Source: Bemisia tabaci
Lineage: Eukaryota; Arthropoda; Insecta; Hemiptera; Aleyrodidae
DNA: 64,000 nucleotides
Direction of reading: 5' to 3'
Assembly (NCBI RefSeq): GCF_918797505.1
Contig: NC_092797.1
Location: 44,428,157-44,492,156, forward strand
The position numbers and the translations under genes are program-made. The stretch's first letter is position 1, and every line of letters starts with the position of its first letter. Positions 24,144 through 35,639 of this stretch are shown piece after piece. The notes beneath the pieces are model-generated. The model did not search any database, was not told where the DNA came from, and worked only from the letters and a program-made list of their open reading frames with translations.

Positions 24144-25527
24144 CCCGCTCAACACGAAATATTGCAGCAATATTACAGCAATATTGTCAATATTGAAACA
24201 ATATTGTCATGTAAATATTTCCTTAAATACACTGCAGAAATATGTTGACAATATTGCTAAAATATTTCATGACAATATTGTAACAATATATTTATAAAAA
24301 TCTTTTAAATATATTTACAAAATATATTTATGTAATTACTTTTAAAACAGTTTGTAAAATATATTTACAAAATATTTTAAAATTATTTTAGAAATATTAG
24401 TTTAAAAATATTTGTTAAATATTATGTTAAAAATATTTTATAAATATTTTTGTAATATTTAAAAATTAATTGCTAAAATGGCAAAAAATGGTTTGCGATT
24501 TCTGCAATTTGCTTTTTTTGCTAAAATGCCCACCCTCGTGGCGAGAACGACAAAACAATTTGCAAAAGTGGTAATTTTACTGTGCGAAAATGGCAAACTA
24601 TACTTTTGCGAAATTAACATTACTAGTTTATGCTATTATGGCTAAAATTTTTGCTAGATTTTCAAAAAGTTTGCCAAATTAGCGTATGGTTTTGCTCTGT
24701 TTACCAATTATTTTGCGGAACTTACTAAAATCAATCGCTAGAAAAAAGAAAGGGGGGGGGAAGAAAAGACAAAAAAGAAGGGGAAAAAATAAATAACATA
24801 ACATAAATACATCGACATAAATTCAAACTAGAAAAAAGCTCAAATAATTAAAACTGGAAAAAGACGCAATTATAAAAAACAGTAATTTGGTAAAGAAAAA
24901 AAATGAGAGAGAGTTAAAAAAAACGAAAATTTGTAATACATGAATAGGAATATGTTGAGTACAATTAATAAAGAATTTGAAACACAAATTACAGGATGAA
25001 ATAAAAAATAATAAATAAATAATAAATAATAAATTCTGGTAAAATATTATAAGAATCCGTCAATAAACAAACATATTACGGACTCAGAGGCCTGCGATAG
25101 TTAAGAGATTGAATTTACGGGCCCATCTACATCAAGCCTGGCTGGTCTGGTGGTAAAGTACTGGACTTCGGATATCAACTCCACCCCGAGGCGTGGGTTC
25201 TAATCTCGACTAGGACGGCGCGGATTTTAAGGTCAGTAACAACTCTACGATCCACAACCTGGACGCATGTGTACATTAGAAAGAAAATTAGTACCAAAGA
25301 CGTCTCCTAGAGTGCGCGCACACGGATATGGAATATGATAACCTCATCGCAAGTAAATATTTTTAAAATATATTATCAATATTACCTTGACAATATTGCT
25401 GCAATATTGTCAGGGGGGCGGACAACAAACTATTGCAGCAATATTATTTCGATATTGTTAAAATATTGTTAAAATGTTTTTGACAATATTTCAGCAATAT
25501 TTTTAAAATATTTCCGTGTTGGGCGGG
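24144..25527. repeat. Element V: 1.4-kb insertion with inverted ends, AT-rich
   Basis: Ends CCCGCTCAACACGAAATATT and AAATATTTCCGTGTTGGGCGGG. Both ends carry arrays of AATATTGCAGCAATATT-like palindromic motifs, about 250 bp on the left and 170 bp on the right. There is no transposase ORF. It includes a tRNA-like segment at 25137-25220. Confidence 0.65.
25137..25220 (+). repeat. tRNA-like (SINE head-like) segment with possible pol III boxes
   Basis: TGGTCTGGTGGTAAAGTACTGG resembles an A box, and GGGTTCTAATCTCGAC, about 50 bases on, resembles a B box. The T-stem pairing is imperfect and no clean cloverleaf forms, so this is more likely tRNA-derived repeat sequence than a working tRNA. Confidence 0.35.
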
Positions 25528-25793
25528 AGGATACCCTTGGCCGCTAAAATACGTGTGTTTAAATAGGAAATGCCGCCAGATGACGTCACTAGGCGGTGCA
25601 TTTTCTTGTACTTTTAAATCTATTTTTATACTATTTCCCCATATCAAAAAAAAAGTATAAAAAATACTGTAAAATTAGCTCTTTAATAAACACTTTCAGA
25701 CGAAGCAATAAAAAATTTGCATGCAAATTTGCAATGTCGGAAAAGCTGATCAAGAGGGGAATTAAGTCAGTCACCCATCAGAGCAAAGCTTAG

Positions 25794-26031
25794 CTAGAAA
25801 AAAAAGAAGAAAAAAACATTGGATCTAGGGTCCAGACTCTTAAAAACATCGACAAGAAAAAAATACTCTTGATTCAATCAGATTTAAGCTTAAATCAAGA
25901 ACCAAGCCTCTTAATTTGAGCGGATTTCTTTTTGATTTAAGCTTAAATCTGATTGAATCAAGAGTCCTTTTTCTTGTCGATGTTTTCAAGAGTCTGGACT
26001 CTAGATCAAATGTGTTTCTTTTTTTCTAGTG
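25794..26031. repeat. Family G MITE, copy 2
   Basis: Contains GGATCTAGGGTCCAGACTCT, CTTGATTCAATCAGATTTAAG and the complementary right arm, ending CTAGTG. The left terminus CTAGAAAAAAA is altered but complementary to the right one. Confidence 0.75.
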
Positions 26032-26199
26032 TGGCAGTTTAAAGATCTCCTTTCCCTAGTGACCGCGTCAAAAATAAGTCTAAATTCGTGCGGCTGTTGC
26101 AAGATGCGCATGAATAAAGATCGATGCTTTGTGACAGCAGAGAGAAGAATAACACAATCCTAGGCCCGGTTCACATCACACATTATCACACGGCACTTA

Positions 26200-26420
26200 T
26201 GCCGCGATGGCGTGACGTCACCCGGCCCGCGGCGCATTCCGCGTCTGGGAATATCTGGTGTCCGCACCTGGTTTCAGTTAACTTTGACGCGTCCAAGCGA
26301 AAAGGAAGAAAGTCAAAATGCTGCTCGCTTCCTTACTTTCGACGTTGGTGCTACCTTGGAGACATCTCACTTGATGGAAAAGGCCCTCTGCAGAGAAATT
26401 ATACGGCGTTTCGTATCTGA
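26200..26420. other. GC-rich patch with plus-strand ORFs
   Basis: Two overlapping plus frames are open (26124-26420; 26212-26562). Neither peptide is recognisable, and the second runs into a family C element. Confidence 0.25.
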
Positions 26421-26601
26421 ATTGCGGCGGCGCTTTGAAGTTTACCTTAAAAATCGATGGTCAAAGTGCGAAACCACGTATTTCGATTGCGGTGTTTCAA
26501 AATTCCGTTCCTATTTCATTTTTTTCCTCAGGGGCAGGTCAACTTCACAGCCTGAAATTTAGACAGGATATTCTGCTAACGGAGAGGAAAAATCAAGGAA
26601 A

Positions 26602-27505
26602 CCCTGGTTAAAATTGGCAGTAGAACCTGTGTTCCAAAATACCATAGACCTAAAGCCGGCTGTAAGATTTCCAATAGCTTCTGTAGCCGGCTATATAATT
26701 TCTGACAGCCTTTTATAGCCGATGGTGACTAAGCAACAGCCAGACGATATAGTTTATGCTAAACGTTACTAAATACGGATATTAGGACTTAGTTAGTTTT
26801 TGGACTCCCGCTCTCTTTTTGTCCCGTAGTTTCTTGATTTATTTTGCGAGGAAAGCTCCGTACTTTTGAAGGATGCCTGTCATTCCTAATATATTAGAGC
26901 GCCTTCAGTTTCTTATGATACTGTGCAATACCTCTGGTGAGAAATAGTTGCTTCAAGCGCCGTGGCACGCTGCGGCGGGCGGGCAGCCAGCGCGAAACGC
27001 GCATTGGCGCCTACAAACCTAACAGGGATACTTCACGCATTGCGCCATGCGTGAAGTATCCCTGTTAGGTTTGTAGGCGCCAGTGCGTTGCCGCTCCGTT
27101 TTGTGTTAGGCTCTAATATTTAACCTCGCGGAGTCAGCGTTTTTCAACTCATGATTTTGAAATGTTTGCACACTCTGTATGGATTATTCTTGTTTTAAAG
27201 GAAAATATAATGTTTGTTTTGTAAATATTAAGGTAGTTCCGTATCAAACTTAATGATTTCCAAAACACACGAATTTCTACACAATTTCTTATAGCCTTTT
27301 ATAGCCAACGGCGATAAAGTGTAAAGCCCAGCGATAGATACTATAGCCCGACTGTATACTTTTTTATAGCTTCGTATAGCCCGGCTATATGATTTGCTCC
27401 GCTTTCTACAGCCAGCTATATGATTTTCAATAGTCTTCTTAAGTCGGTTTTAAGAACTCCTATGGTATTTTGAAACGCAGCTCCTATCGCCAATTTTTAC
27501 CAGGG
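26602..27505. repeat. 904-bp transposon-like element nested in family C
   Basis: About 46-bp inverted ends start CCCTGGTTAAAATTGGCAGT and end with a similar complement ...CCAATTTTTACCAGGG; both include CAAAATACCATAG. Subterminal ATAGCC-type motifs recur on both sides. There is no transposase ORF. It has an inner 40-bp-arm palindrome at 27001-27086. Confidence 0.7.
27001..27086. repeat. Near-perfect 40-bp-arm palindrome
   Basis: Arms containing TACAAACCTAACAGGGATAC and its complement surround a 6-bp loop (TGCGCC), with one mismatch near the outer end. The GGCGCCTACAA and ACTTCACGCATTGCGCC motifs also form the tandem unit of family P. Confidence 0.85.
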
Positions 27506-27604
27506 AATGTTAAAGAAATTACGTTGACTGGTTTTCCAAAGAAAAACTAAAGTACGGCAAGAAGTCTGCAACACGGCAAACGGAGATAAGTGGGTTCGCA
27601 CTTC

Positions 27605-29265
27605 AGTCATGAAAATGAAATAAAGTACAAGTGAATTGTTTCAATCTCCGAGGATGCTAAAAATATCTGAAAGTGCATAATAGATTGCACATATAAATTT
27701 ATCTACACACACTTGAGCTCGCAAATTAATTTCATTATTAAATTCCATTATTAATTCATGAATTCAATTTTAGTAGGGCGAAAAAAATTGGACAAAAAAA
27801 GTTTGAGAGGATCTTCTCGTCTAAACGCACAGCTTCCTCAATTAAAATTTATCGGTGTTACTCAGGACTTTAACTCTACCCTCACCCCCTCATCGACATG
27901 TTATGTTTGCAAATCTCGGTTCAGGCCTGCCGTAACGAGTTCTTAGAGAAAGCAATCAAATAATGCATGCATTTACTCGGAATATAAAAAGTTACAACCA
28001 TAATCATACTCCCGTCCAAAGCTCGAACCCATTAGAGTGCTTTTTCTTCGGTGCGGCGTGAAATCATAACCTGGCAGGTTTTAATTAGTCTAGGTTTTTT
28101 TTACCTCAAGTAAGTGTCTGTGGTGAAAGACCTGCGCAAATTCGAAGTTGAATAGAGATAATTTGGCTTTAGATTTTTTCGTGTTATGCCCAACTGATTA
28201 AAATAATAGTCAGTATACATTATTTTTCTGGGAATATAACTTTAAAAGTTGCGTACATTTTTTAACCTTTTATTGCTTAGTGCATGAAAGAAACGATTGA
28301 TTTTTGGCTTTGGTCCTCTGTGGCATTAAATTGTATCAAAACAACGAACGGTTTTTTCTTGTGTTGGGGGAGGGGAGGGGGCTATTGGAGTCATCCCACG
28401 AACTTCCAATAAAAAATAACTCTCCAACTCCATTTATTTCAATGCATTGTCCTGCATGGCGCAGTGCATACTTTTTCTCCAAAATTGATGATTAATCCAC
28501 GCACCCATGGGTTAACTCAAGAGGTTATATTTGGTATGGCGGTCGTTCCTTGGGAAGTTACAGACTCAACGGCATGCAAAATTAAAAATCCGCAAATAAA
28601 AGCACTCCATTTGTGATTTGAGACAGAATGAGAACATCTCATTTACCTCAATAACTTCAGGTTGTCATGGTTTTCACCGTGGGTGAAATTACTCGGACGG
28701 TAAAATTAATTCAATTCTTAGAGGAAGTCATTTTCTCTCCCGCTTTTTCTCTACGGATTGAACAATACACTACTCTCTTTTTATTAGAATTTAATTTATT
28801 TATTAATATTGACTTTTACCGATTGGTGATACGCATCGTCGTTGCTTATTATTCGCCAATTCATAAAGTGATTATTTGCTTGATTTTTATCTCGGTGCAT
28901 TGAGGACATTCTTATTAGTCCTGAACGTTAAATATTGTAATTTCTGTTCACAACCAAAGTTTGAAATGATCGTCTTTACTTCCTGCCAAGCCTAAGAAAA
29001 GACCCACAGCCTTTGTAGGAAACGAAAAATGCCATGATCACCTGGGGCGTTGGGCGCGTTTGAGTGGCTGTGGTAGGAAGTAATTGGCGCGAACGGGCTA
29101 GCTGCAGACACCACGCCCTTCGCCCGGAAAAAACCATATTTAGTTTAAACACCTCACACCTCTTTTGACACTACACTACAATTAATCAAGAACTGCATTT
29201 CTAGCCGGTTCATCGCTCCTGCGGTAATGACATTTAACCTTCGTTTATCGTGACCCAGGTTTACT
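27605..29265. other. Unassigned AT-rich stretch
   Basis: No exon or repeat recognised over 1.6 kb. Confidence 0.3.
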
Positions 29266-29516
29266 CTGCCGTGCTAAGAAAGAACGCCGTATGAGCCTTC
29301 AGGCGTTGCCAAATTTCCTTTCGAAAAACAAGGAACTTTCAGAATTTGCGAATATTTCTCCTCCGATTCTTCGGAGGATTTTGTTGGATATTTGGTCTAG
29401 AAAGTCTAGAAATTTCAAGGAAAAATATTCATAACTTTCTTCAAAAACGGATATTTTCTGAGAGGAAATTTGGCAACATTCGAATGCTCATACTATGTTC
29501 TTCCTTAGCACGGCAG
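29266..29516. repeat. Family A MITE with TACT duplication
   Basis: CTGCCGTGCTAAGAAAGAAC to CCTTAGCACGGCAG, flanked by TACT at 29262-29265 and 29517-29520. Confidence 0.85.
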
Positions 29517-30228
29517 TACTCACCAATGACCTGTGGAAAAATCGCTCGATTTTCCTTCCACCGTTCACTTCCTAGGAGTTGAATTGAAAAACGGGGGTTA
29601 CTTACTAGTAGGGTGACCAGTAGGAATTTTACTACTATAATTAGATTATTACACTGATATCTGTCGAAAAAGTCTTGTCGAAAGTCTTGTCAGTCGAAAT
29701 GTTAACATTATTTTTTTGCATTATCTCGGCTGGTATTCGTAAAATGTCAAAGTACAAGTTAGTTTCTTGACAACGGAACAAAAATTGAGACGAGAGAAAA
29801 ATTAGGCAACGTATAACGTTGCTGACCTGACTTTGATCAGTAGCATCCATATCAAAATCACTTTTGCGTTCTTAGAAATCATTCTCATCGACGATATAGG
29901 TCAAAACCGTACGAGTCTCTAAAATTTACGAGAGACCTCCGATTCCGCCAATCCGCGACCGTAGCGGCCTTCTCGGCGACGCGAGGTTTACGTGAATTTG
30001 AGCCAAAGTTTTACCATTATTGGGGCAATTCACACGATCTTGTCGCGGTGTCGATGTACAATGTGTGCTTTGCGTGTTGCCCTTGAAGGCGTCCAGGAAA
30101 CAGCTCTCAAGACCGCCGCCGTTGGGAACATAGCTCACGCGCAGCATGTAGTCTCAAGAGAGTGCGAGATTGCTCCAGATCAGTAAAAGTAACAAGGATG
30201 TTTAGGCATTAGGTGAGATTACAATATT

Positions 30229-30477
30229 GCCGTGCTAAAAAAGAACGCCGTATAAGCCTCCAGGCGTTGCCAAGTTGCCTTTGATAACATAGGAATTTAC
30301 TGGGAAAGTTATGAATATTTTTTTTTCCAATTTTTCAGGCAATATTGTTTGCAGTTTAATCTAAAACACCTGACAATTCCTAGGGAAAATATGCACAACT
30401 TCCTCCTGAAAATAAAATTTTATCGGAGAAAATTTGGCAACTCTCGAATGCTCATACGGCGTTTTTCCTTAGCAGAG
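30229..30477. repeat. Family A MITE with TATT duplication
   Basis: GCCGTGCTAAAAAAGAACGC to GGCGTTTTTCCTTAGCAGAG, flanked by TATT at 30225-30228 and 30478-30481. Confidence 0.8.
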
Positions 30478-30481
30478 TATT

Positions 30482-31752
30482 ACGATGTGCAGGACAGATA
30501 ACCGATGAGGTTGATGCGCTAACTAAGGTGATCCAGCAATCCTAGATCCAGAAAAAAGTAGGGTCAAGCAAAACGACCTTCAGTTGACCAGTCACGAGCG
30601 ATTATTCTCAGTGGTTGGACATTGCTCTTTTGCACCGGTAGCTATCTCTCTTTTGTTGGCTAGTGTTTTTTATGTAAAACTGGGATACATTTCTAGCCCA
30701 TGACATTGAGATTTTAAAGCTCATTTGTTATTCTGTACGTTCGCAAGTTACTGAAATATTAGACGTCATAATAAAACAAATTTTTCGATAACCAAGGCCA
30801 CTTTGATTGCAGTAATCGTTTAACAGTCGAAATTTCATAGCAGAGCATAATATGTTTTAAAATGACATAATGCCTGTAACAAAGTACTTGGCGCGATACA
30901 ATTATTACGTTCTGGAGAAAGTTCAATTTGAACTTCAATTTTTAATTTTGAATTTTTATACTTAACCCTCCCGGCAAAGACAATTCCCAAAGTCAACTTA
31001 AAAAAGGAATCGATATTTTGCACCCGTATGGTGCCACCCTCAGGTTCCTAATTTTGAGTCAGCTGGCTTAACGGGTGCTGTGGACAGACCAAATTAATTG
31101 GTTTTGTTGTCGTTCCTGAAATTAACGGGAAAAATTGACTTTGAAAACTTACCTTTAACATTTGCTACACACACAAAGAAAATAAAAAAAATAAAAAAAA
31201 ACTTGCAGATCAATTTTAGTTTTTGGTATGGTCATGGCAAACATACACTAACATACAGCATGAGCCTTTCCTCCATCCTCCTCTTAATCTTCTTTCTCTA
31301 ATTCTCTCTTTTCTTGTCATTTTCCTTCTTCTTCCGATCACTGTTGGAGGAATAAACCTCGGTTACAAGAGCTGATAACTTCCGTTCATATGACCCACCA
31401 AAGTTTCCAGTCCATGTAAAGTTTTCAGTCATGTGAACCGGACTTTAGTTCAGAGAACAGAAGTTTCACGTAAAGAACATGAGCCTTATTAAAAAACTAA
31501 ATAGAAAACTCAGTAAAACTTAGTACTGATAAAAACTACGGTTATCTGAACTGACTTTGCTTCGCCGACTAAAAAATTCAGTTTTCTGAACTGAAAACTT
31601 TAGTAGGCCGTATGAAAAACTGAAGATTATTTCTCTAAGATATTGTGCCCTCATCAATTTAATGCAAAGAATATATTGTGTGTATGTTTAGCGAGGAGTT
31701 TGACTAAACACGCATCAACGACGTAGAGCTGTTAAGACTGGCTAAGACACAT
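30482..31752. other. Unassigned stretch
   Basis: 31340-31640 has short internally complementary CAGTTTTCTGAACTG-type motifs that may be a worn foldback. Nothing else seen. Confidence 0.3.
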
Positions 31753-31878
31753 CTCTGCCGTGATAGCGAAGAGAGCAGTAAGTGCACGCTGGGATGAACC
31801 TCGAGAAACAAAAAAGCATGGGCTAATCATGGCTGATACAGACATGCACTTACTGCTCTCTTCGCTATCACGGCAGAG
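31753..31878. repeat. 126-bp hairpin with perfect 34-bp arms beginning CTCTGCCGTG
   Basis: The left arm 31753-31786 and right arm 31845-31878 are exact complements (CTCTGCCGTGATAGCGAAGA onward). It abuts the left end of a family A MITE and shares its CTGCCGTG start. Confidence 0.8.
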
Positions 31879-32120
31879 AAGGAAAAACGCCGTATGAACC
31901 TTCAGGCGTTGCCAAATATTCTTCGATAAAACACGAATTCTCTGGTAAACTTACGAATATTTTTTTTTCCAATTTTTCAGAGAATATTCTATGTATTTTG
32001 ATCTGAAGTCCCTGAAAATTTAAAGGAAAAATATTCATAAGTTTCCTCATAAATGAACATATTATCAAAGGAAATTTGGCAACTCTCGAATGTTCATACG
32101 GCGTTCTTCCTTAGCACGGC
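31879..32120. repeat. Family A MITE with its first 12 bases replaced
   Basis: Starts at AAGGAAAAACGCCGTATGAA directly after the hairpin. The right end GGCGTTCTTCCTTAGCACGG is intact. Confidence 0.75.
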
Positions 32121-33305
32121 GGATCTGGGTCCCAGCTCAAATAAACTGCGCGCACCTCATCTGATCGTTACATTATCACGCGCCTTGCTGTCGCCAACTC
32201 GTCATTTCGATTGTGTAAATTCATTGCGTGCAAGTCCCATAAAAGTCCCCATCTGCATAATGGCTCCCATTCCAAATGCCGACCTGGACTGCTTAGTTCC
32301 GCCCCGCGAGATCGCGGTCTATTGCTCCTTCGATCAAAGGTCGCAGCCCCGGAGCTCGTAGCTTTCGTCCAAGAAGGAAGTGATATGCGCCCTGCGGTCG
32401 ATCTCCTTGAAATGGACCTATGTATCATCGCCAACCGTGGGTTTTTCAGCACCCTCCTGTCTCACTTACTTTGTGCGTGTTCTCTAGTTTGACCTTGTGC
32501 CCTTCGTTAATCAATCTAGAGCAAGGTGTGGGCTTTGGAATGTTGAGTGACGTCACGAATGATGACTGTTGATGACGTGCAACCATTCCAATCGTTTTTT
32601 GAACGAAAGAAGGTAGCTGCGTTTTAACGTTGCAAATTCCCACGCGCAAACAGAACTTTTATCTGGAAACTGTTGAGCATAACTAACTGAAGGTTTCAGT
32701 GATTTTTCTTCGGATTACTCGGAAAAATCATGAAAATTTTAGACGATACTGTCAAGTCATATTTTTATAAAAAACGTATTTTTTGAGAATATTTTGAGTG
32801 GAGATACATTCTTGCGTCGGAGAAATGACGAGCTGTGATGGAGCCCAAAAAGGCACTTTTTTTTAAACTTTCCTCGGTGAGTTTGATTTTAATCAGATTT
32901 TATTTGAAATATCCTTCGAGTTTTCTTTGCATGGAGCAGTGATGGCAATGAGCAGTTGATGTCAAACGAACTTATGACGTCACATGTGTGTTGGAAGCAG
33001 ATTTATTAAGATCAAATTTACTCACGAATTTGTTTAATGTGAGAGGGTGATCGGTGCAATATGGAGTAACTAACCAATACGTCTGTATACTGGTATTACC
33101 AAATAGAATGAGTTTTATTTTCACGAACTTGTGGTACACCAATAATAGGATCTCTTTTTATGGACTGCTTATCGAGGAACCGTTATTTATCGCAAACTTT
33201 AAATATTTTTGACCTCGGCGTAAACTATCCCCTCTCTGGAGAATCTCTTATATTCAACCCTGATCTTTGTAATCAGACTTTCACACAGTATTATAGAAAT
33301 AAACA
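32121..33305. other. Unassigned stretch, GC-richer at its start
   Basis: 32121-32420 is GC-enriched with overlapping ORFs on both strands and no recognisable peptide. The rest is AT-rich. Confidence 0.3.
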
Positions 33306-33560
33306 CTGCCGTCCTAAAGAAAAACGCCTTATGAGCCTTCAAACGTTGTCGCATCTTCCCAATAAGATAGTTATCTTTGAAGAAATATATGCATATTTTC
33401 CTTGTAAATTTTCAGATATTTTAGATCAGATATATTGCAAACAACATGTACTGAAAAATTGGAAAAAAATATCCACAATTTTACCTGGAAATTCGTTTTT
33501 TATGAAAAGAAATACGGCAACGTCTAAAGGCTAATACGGCGCTTTTCCATAGCAAGGTAG
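33306..33560. repeat. Family A MITE
   Basis: Left CTGCCGTCCTAAAGAAAAAC; right CGGCAACGTCTAAAGGCTAA, GCTTTTCCATAGCAAGGTAG. Diverged, full length. Confidence 0.7.
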
Positions 33561-33978
33561 ATCAAACGTGATTTTTACGTTAGCGACTAAATGGCGTAAT
33601 GCAGCAGCTTTATGTCGATGTTTATTCTTCCGAAGAATAATGGGAGTCCATAAGGAACGAATAAGGTTCTTCAATTTGTTGGGGATCGATAGTTGATGGA
33701 GTTTTTGCATATTCATTATTGCGAGGGGCTCTGCTCAAATGCCAACTCAGCTCCTTTCCGAGCGAGGAGAAATTAAACGTTCCACGATGCGCCCGCTAGA
33801 AAACGCATTCCATAATGTTTGCAGTCTGTGATTCATTTGAATGACAAAAGATCCTTACTCACGACTTAATCCGCGCGCGAGAGGCACTTTTTCTCCGGAA
33901 GATTCATGTTGCACTTTTACTACTCCCTGGTTGAGTGCGATGAGATATTGTCTACGTCCAGGCTAGGCGTTTACCAAA

Positions 33979-34304
33979 GCTGTCGTTTTATTTTACCGAA
34001 GATTTCGGGGTTCCCGGAATTGATTCCGATTCCTTAAAGTTCCAAGAAAAATTCCGGGAAAAACTTCGAAATAGGCCCGGATTCTATCAGTGCTGTCATT
34101 TTATTTTACCGAAGATTCCGGGGTTCCCGGAATTAATTCCGGTTTCTTAAAGTTCCGGGAAAAACTTCGCAATAGGCCCGGATTTTATCAGTGCTGTCAT
34201 TTTATTTTACCGAAGATTCCGGGGTTCCTGGAAATAATTCCGATTTCTTAAAGTTCCGAGAAAAATTCCGCGGCAAAACTTCGAAATACGCCCGGATTTA
34301 GTTC
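33979..34304. repeat. Three-unit tandem repeat, about 113 bp
   Basis: Units start GCTGTCRTTTTATTTTACCG at 33979, 34092 and 34193. The second unit is about 12 bp shorter. Units contain GGGGTTCCCGGAATT and CTTCGAAATAGGCCCGG. Confidence 0.85.
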
Positions 34305-35376
34305 CAAAGATCGTCAAATTTGATTTTTAAAAAATTGGTCAAATTACGATAAATCCCAAAATTCCGTGAAAGTTCCGATTTAGGAATTTTGAAGATTCCA
34401 GGAAAAGTTTCAATTAATTGAAAAGTTGTAATAATGCGTTACTTCGCCAAAGCTCCGATAAAACAACAAGCTTTCCTCATTTATTGAAAGAAGATAAGGA
34501 ATTTCCATGAGGCTGCGGTTGTGGAACTCTCCATTGAGACCCACGCCTAAACTTCGCTCTCAAGAGATATGAGTTCTGTATTTTACGTGCGAGTTTATTA
34601 TTTTCACAACGACACTACAGCCTGTGTTTCATTCAAGCGCGAATAAAACATTAGAGTGCATCTGCGACGTTTTGAAAGGCAATAAATGAAACTTTCCTCA
34701 GAACGGTAGGTAAGGTTAAAAGAATATGTTGCACTTCTACGCCAGCACCAGTCAAGTAGATTTTTCTAAGCGGTATGTCCTGCTATAAAAAGTTAACGAG
34801 AATGGAAATTGAAATGGAGTTTTGATTTCTCCCGGATGTAATCGAAAAATTGAAGTGTGCAGTATGTCTCTTGTTGATTTCATTACATTTATGGGCTACT
34901 TTAAAATAGTGAATTCGGACTGGTAAATTTGATCCTTCATCCGCATTTGATATCGTTACGGAGAGAAAATCCATTGGCGTCGTCAAAAAGGCCGGTTCTT
35001 AGCTGCGCTTTCTGTCTAAAAAATTCGAAATTTGGAAAATATGCCTATTGATAAGTATCTCAATCGAAGAAAATCATGTATAGAAATTAAAAATTTGTGG
35101 ATACTTCGTTTTTCTCTGGTTCCAATTTTGGATTTTTCCTGGCTTCCTTTACTTCACACTGTATGTGATATGGAGCCAGTGCTTTTTTACCATTATGATG
35201 CTTAGGCCGTAATGGTGTGTTTTTACTCTGGACTGACTCAGAAGCTGATGATGGCATCCATCGTGTTTTTCACAGGGCAATATCAAAGCCAATGTCTTGA
35301 AAGTGAAAACCTAGCGATTGAAACCTGGCGTCCATTAGGTTCGTTCATCGGCAAAGGATAACCAGCAGTAAGCTAA
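34305..35376. other. Unassigned AT-rich stretch
   Basis: Nothing recognisable. Confidence 0.3.
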
Positions 35377-35626
35377 TTTTAAAATTTATAGACAAAGCTA
35401 CAGATAAAGAAGGCAAAGGGTCAATGGAGCGATCCTATCGCTGGAAGTGGGTGGTTGCAATGAACGTCGAGGGTAAGTTTTAGATTGATCAACGACAAAA
35501 CTCAACAATAACCCTTTAATTAGTCCATCATCTTTCCCCTACGCCTATAAGAACCGCTCGGCTTAACCAATAGGATCGCTCCGTTCTGTCTTTGTCTATC
35601 GTTTTGTCTATCAATTTTAAAACTCA
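35377..35626. repeat. Family T foldback (about 250 bp)
   Basis: Inverted outer ends TTTTAAAATTTATAGACAAAG and CTATCAATTTTAAAA, with GGAGCGATCCTAT pairing with ATAGGATCGCTCC. The GGAGCGATCCTATTGGTTGA block recurs at 48576-48597. Confidence 0.55.
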
Positions 35627-35639
35627 ACCCGCAGAAAAC

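Larger units (their letters stand above)
24069..25733. repeat. Family U element split by a 1.4-kb insertion
   Basis: The left 75 bp and right 206 bp are colinear with the intact family U copy at 7111-7421, e.g. GCCGCCAGATGACGTCAC at 25570. Element V lies between. Confidence 0.6.
26464..27604. repeat. Family C element split by a 904-bp insertion
   Basis: Outer ends AAGTGCGAAACCACGTATTTCG and AAACGGAGATAAGTGGGTTCGCACTT are inverted. The two flanks sum to about 240 bp, the family C size. Confidence 0.65.

Noticed and set aside
25137..25220. A functional tRNA gene
   Set aside because: The T-stem and acceptor pairing are poor and the segment lies inside a transposon-like element.
24144..25527. 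An LTR retrotransposon
   Set aside because: Ends are inverted, not direct, and no gag/pol-like ORF exists.
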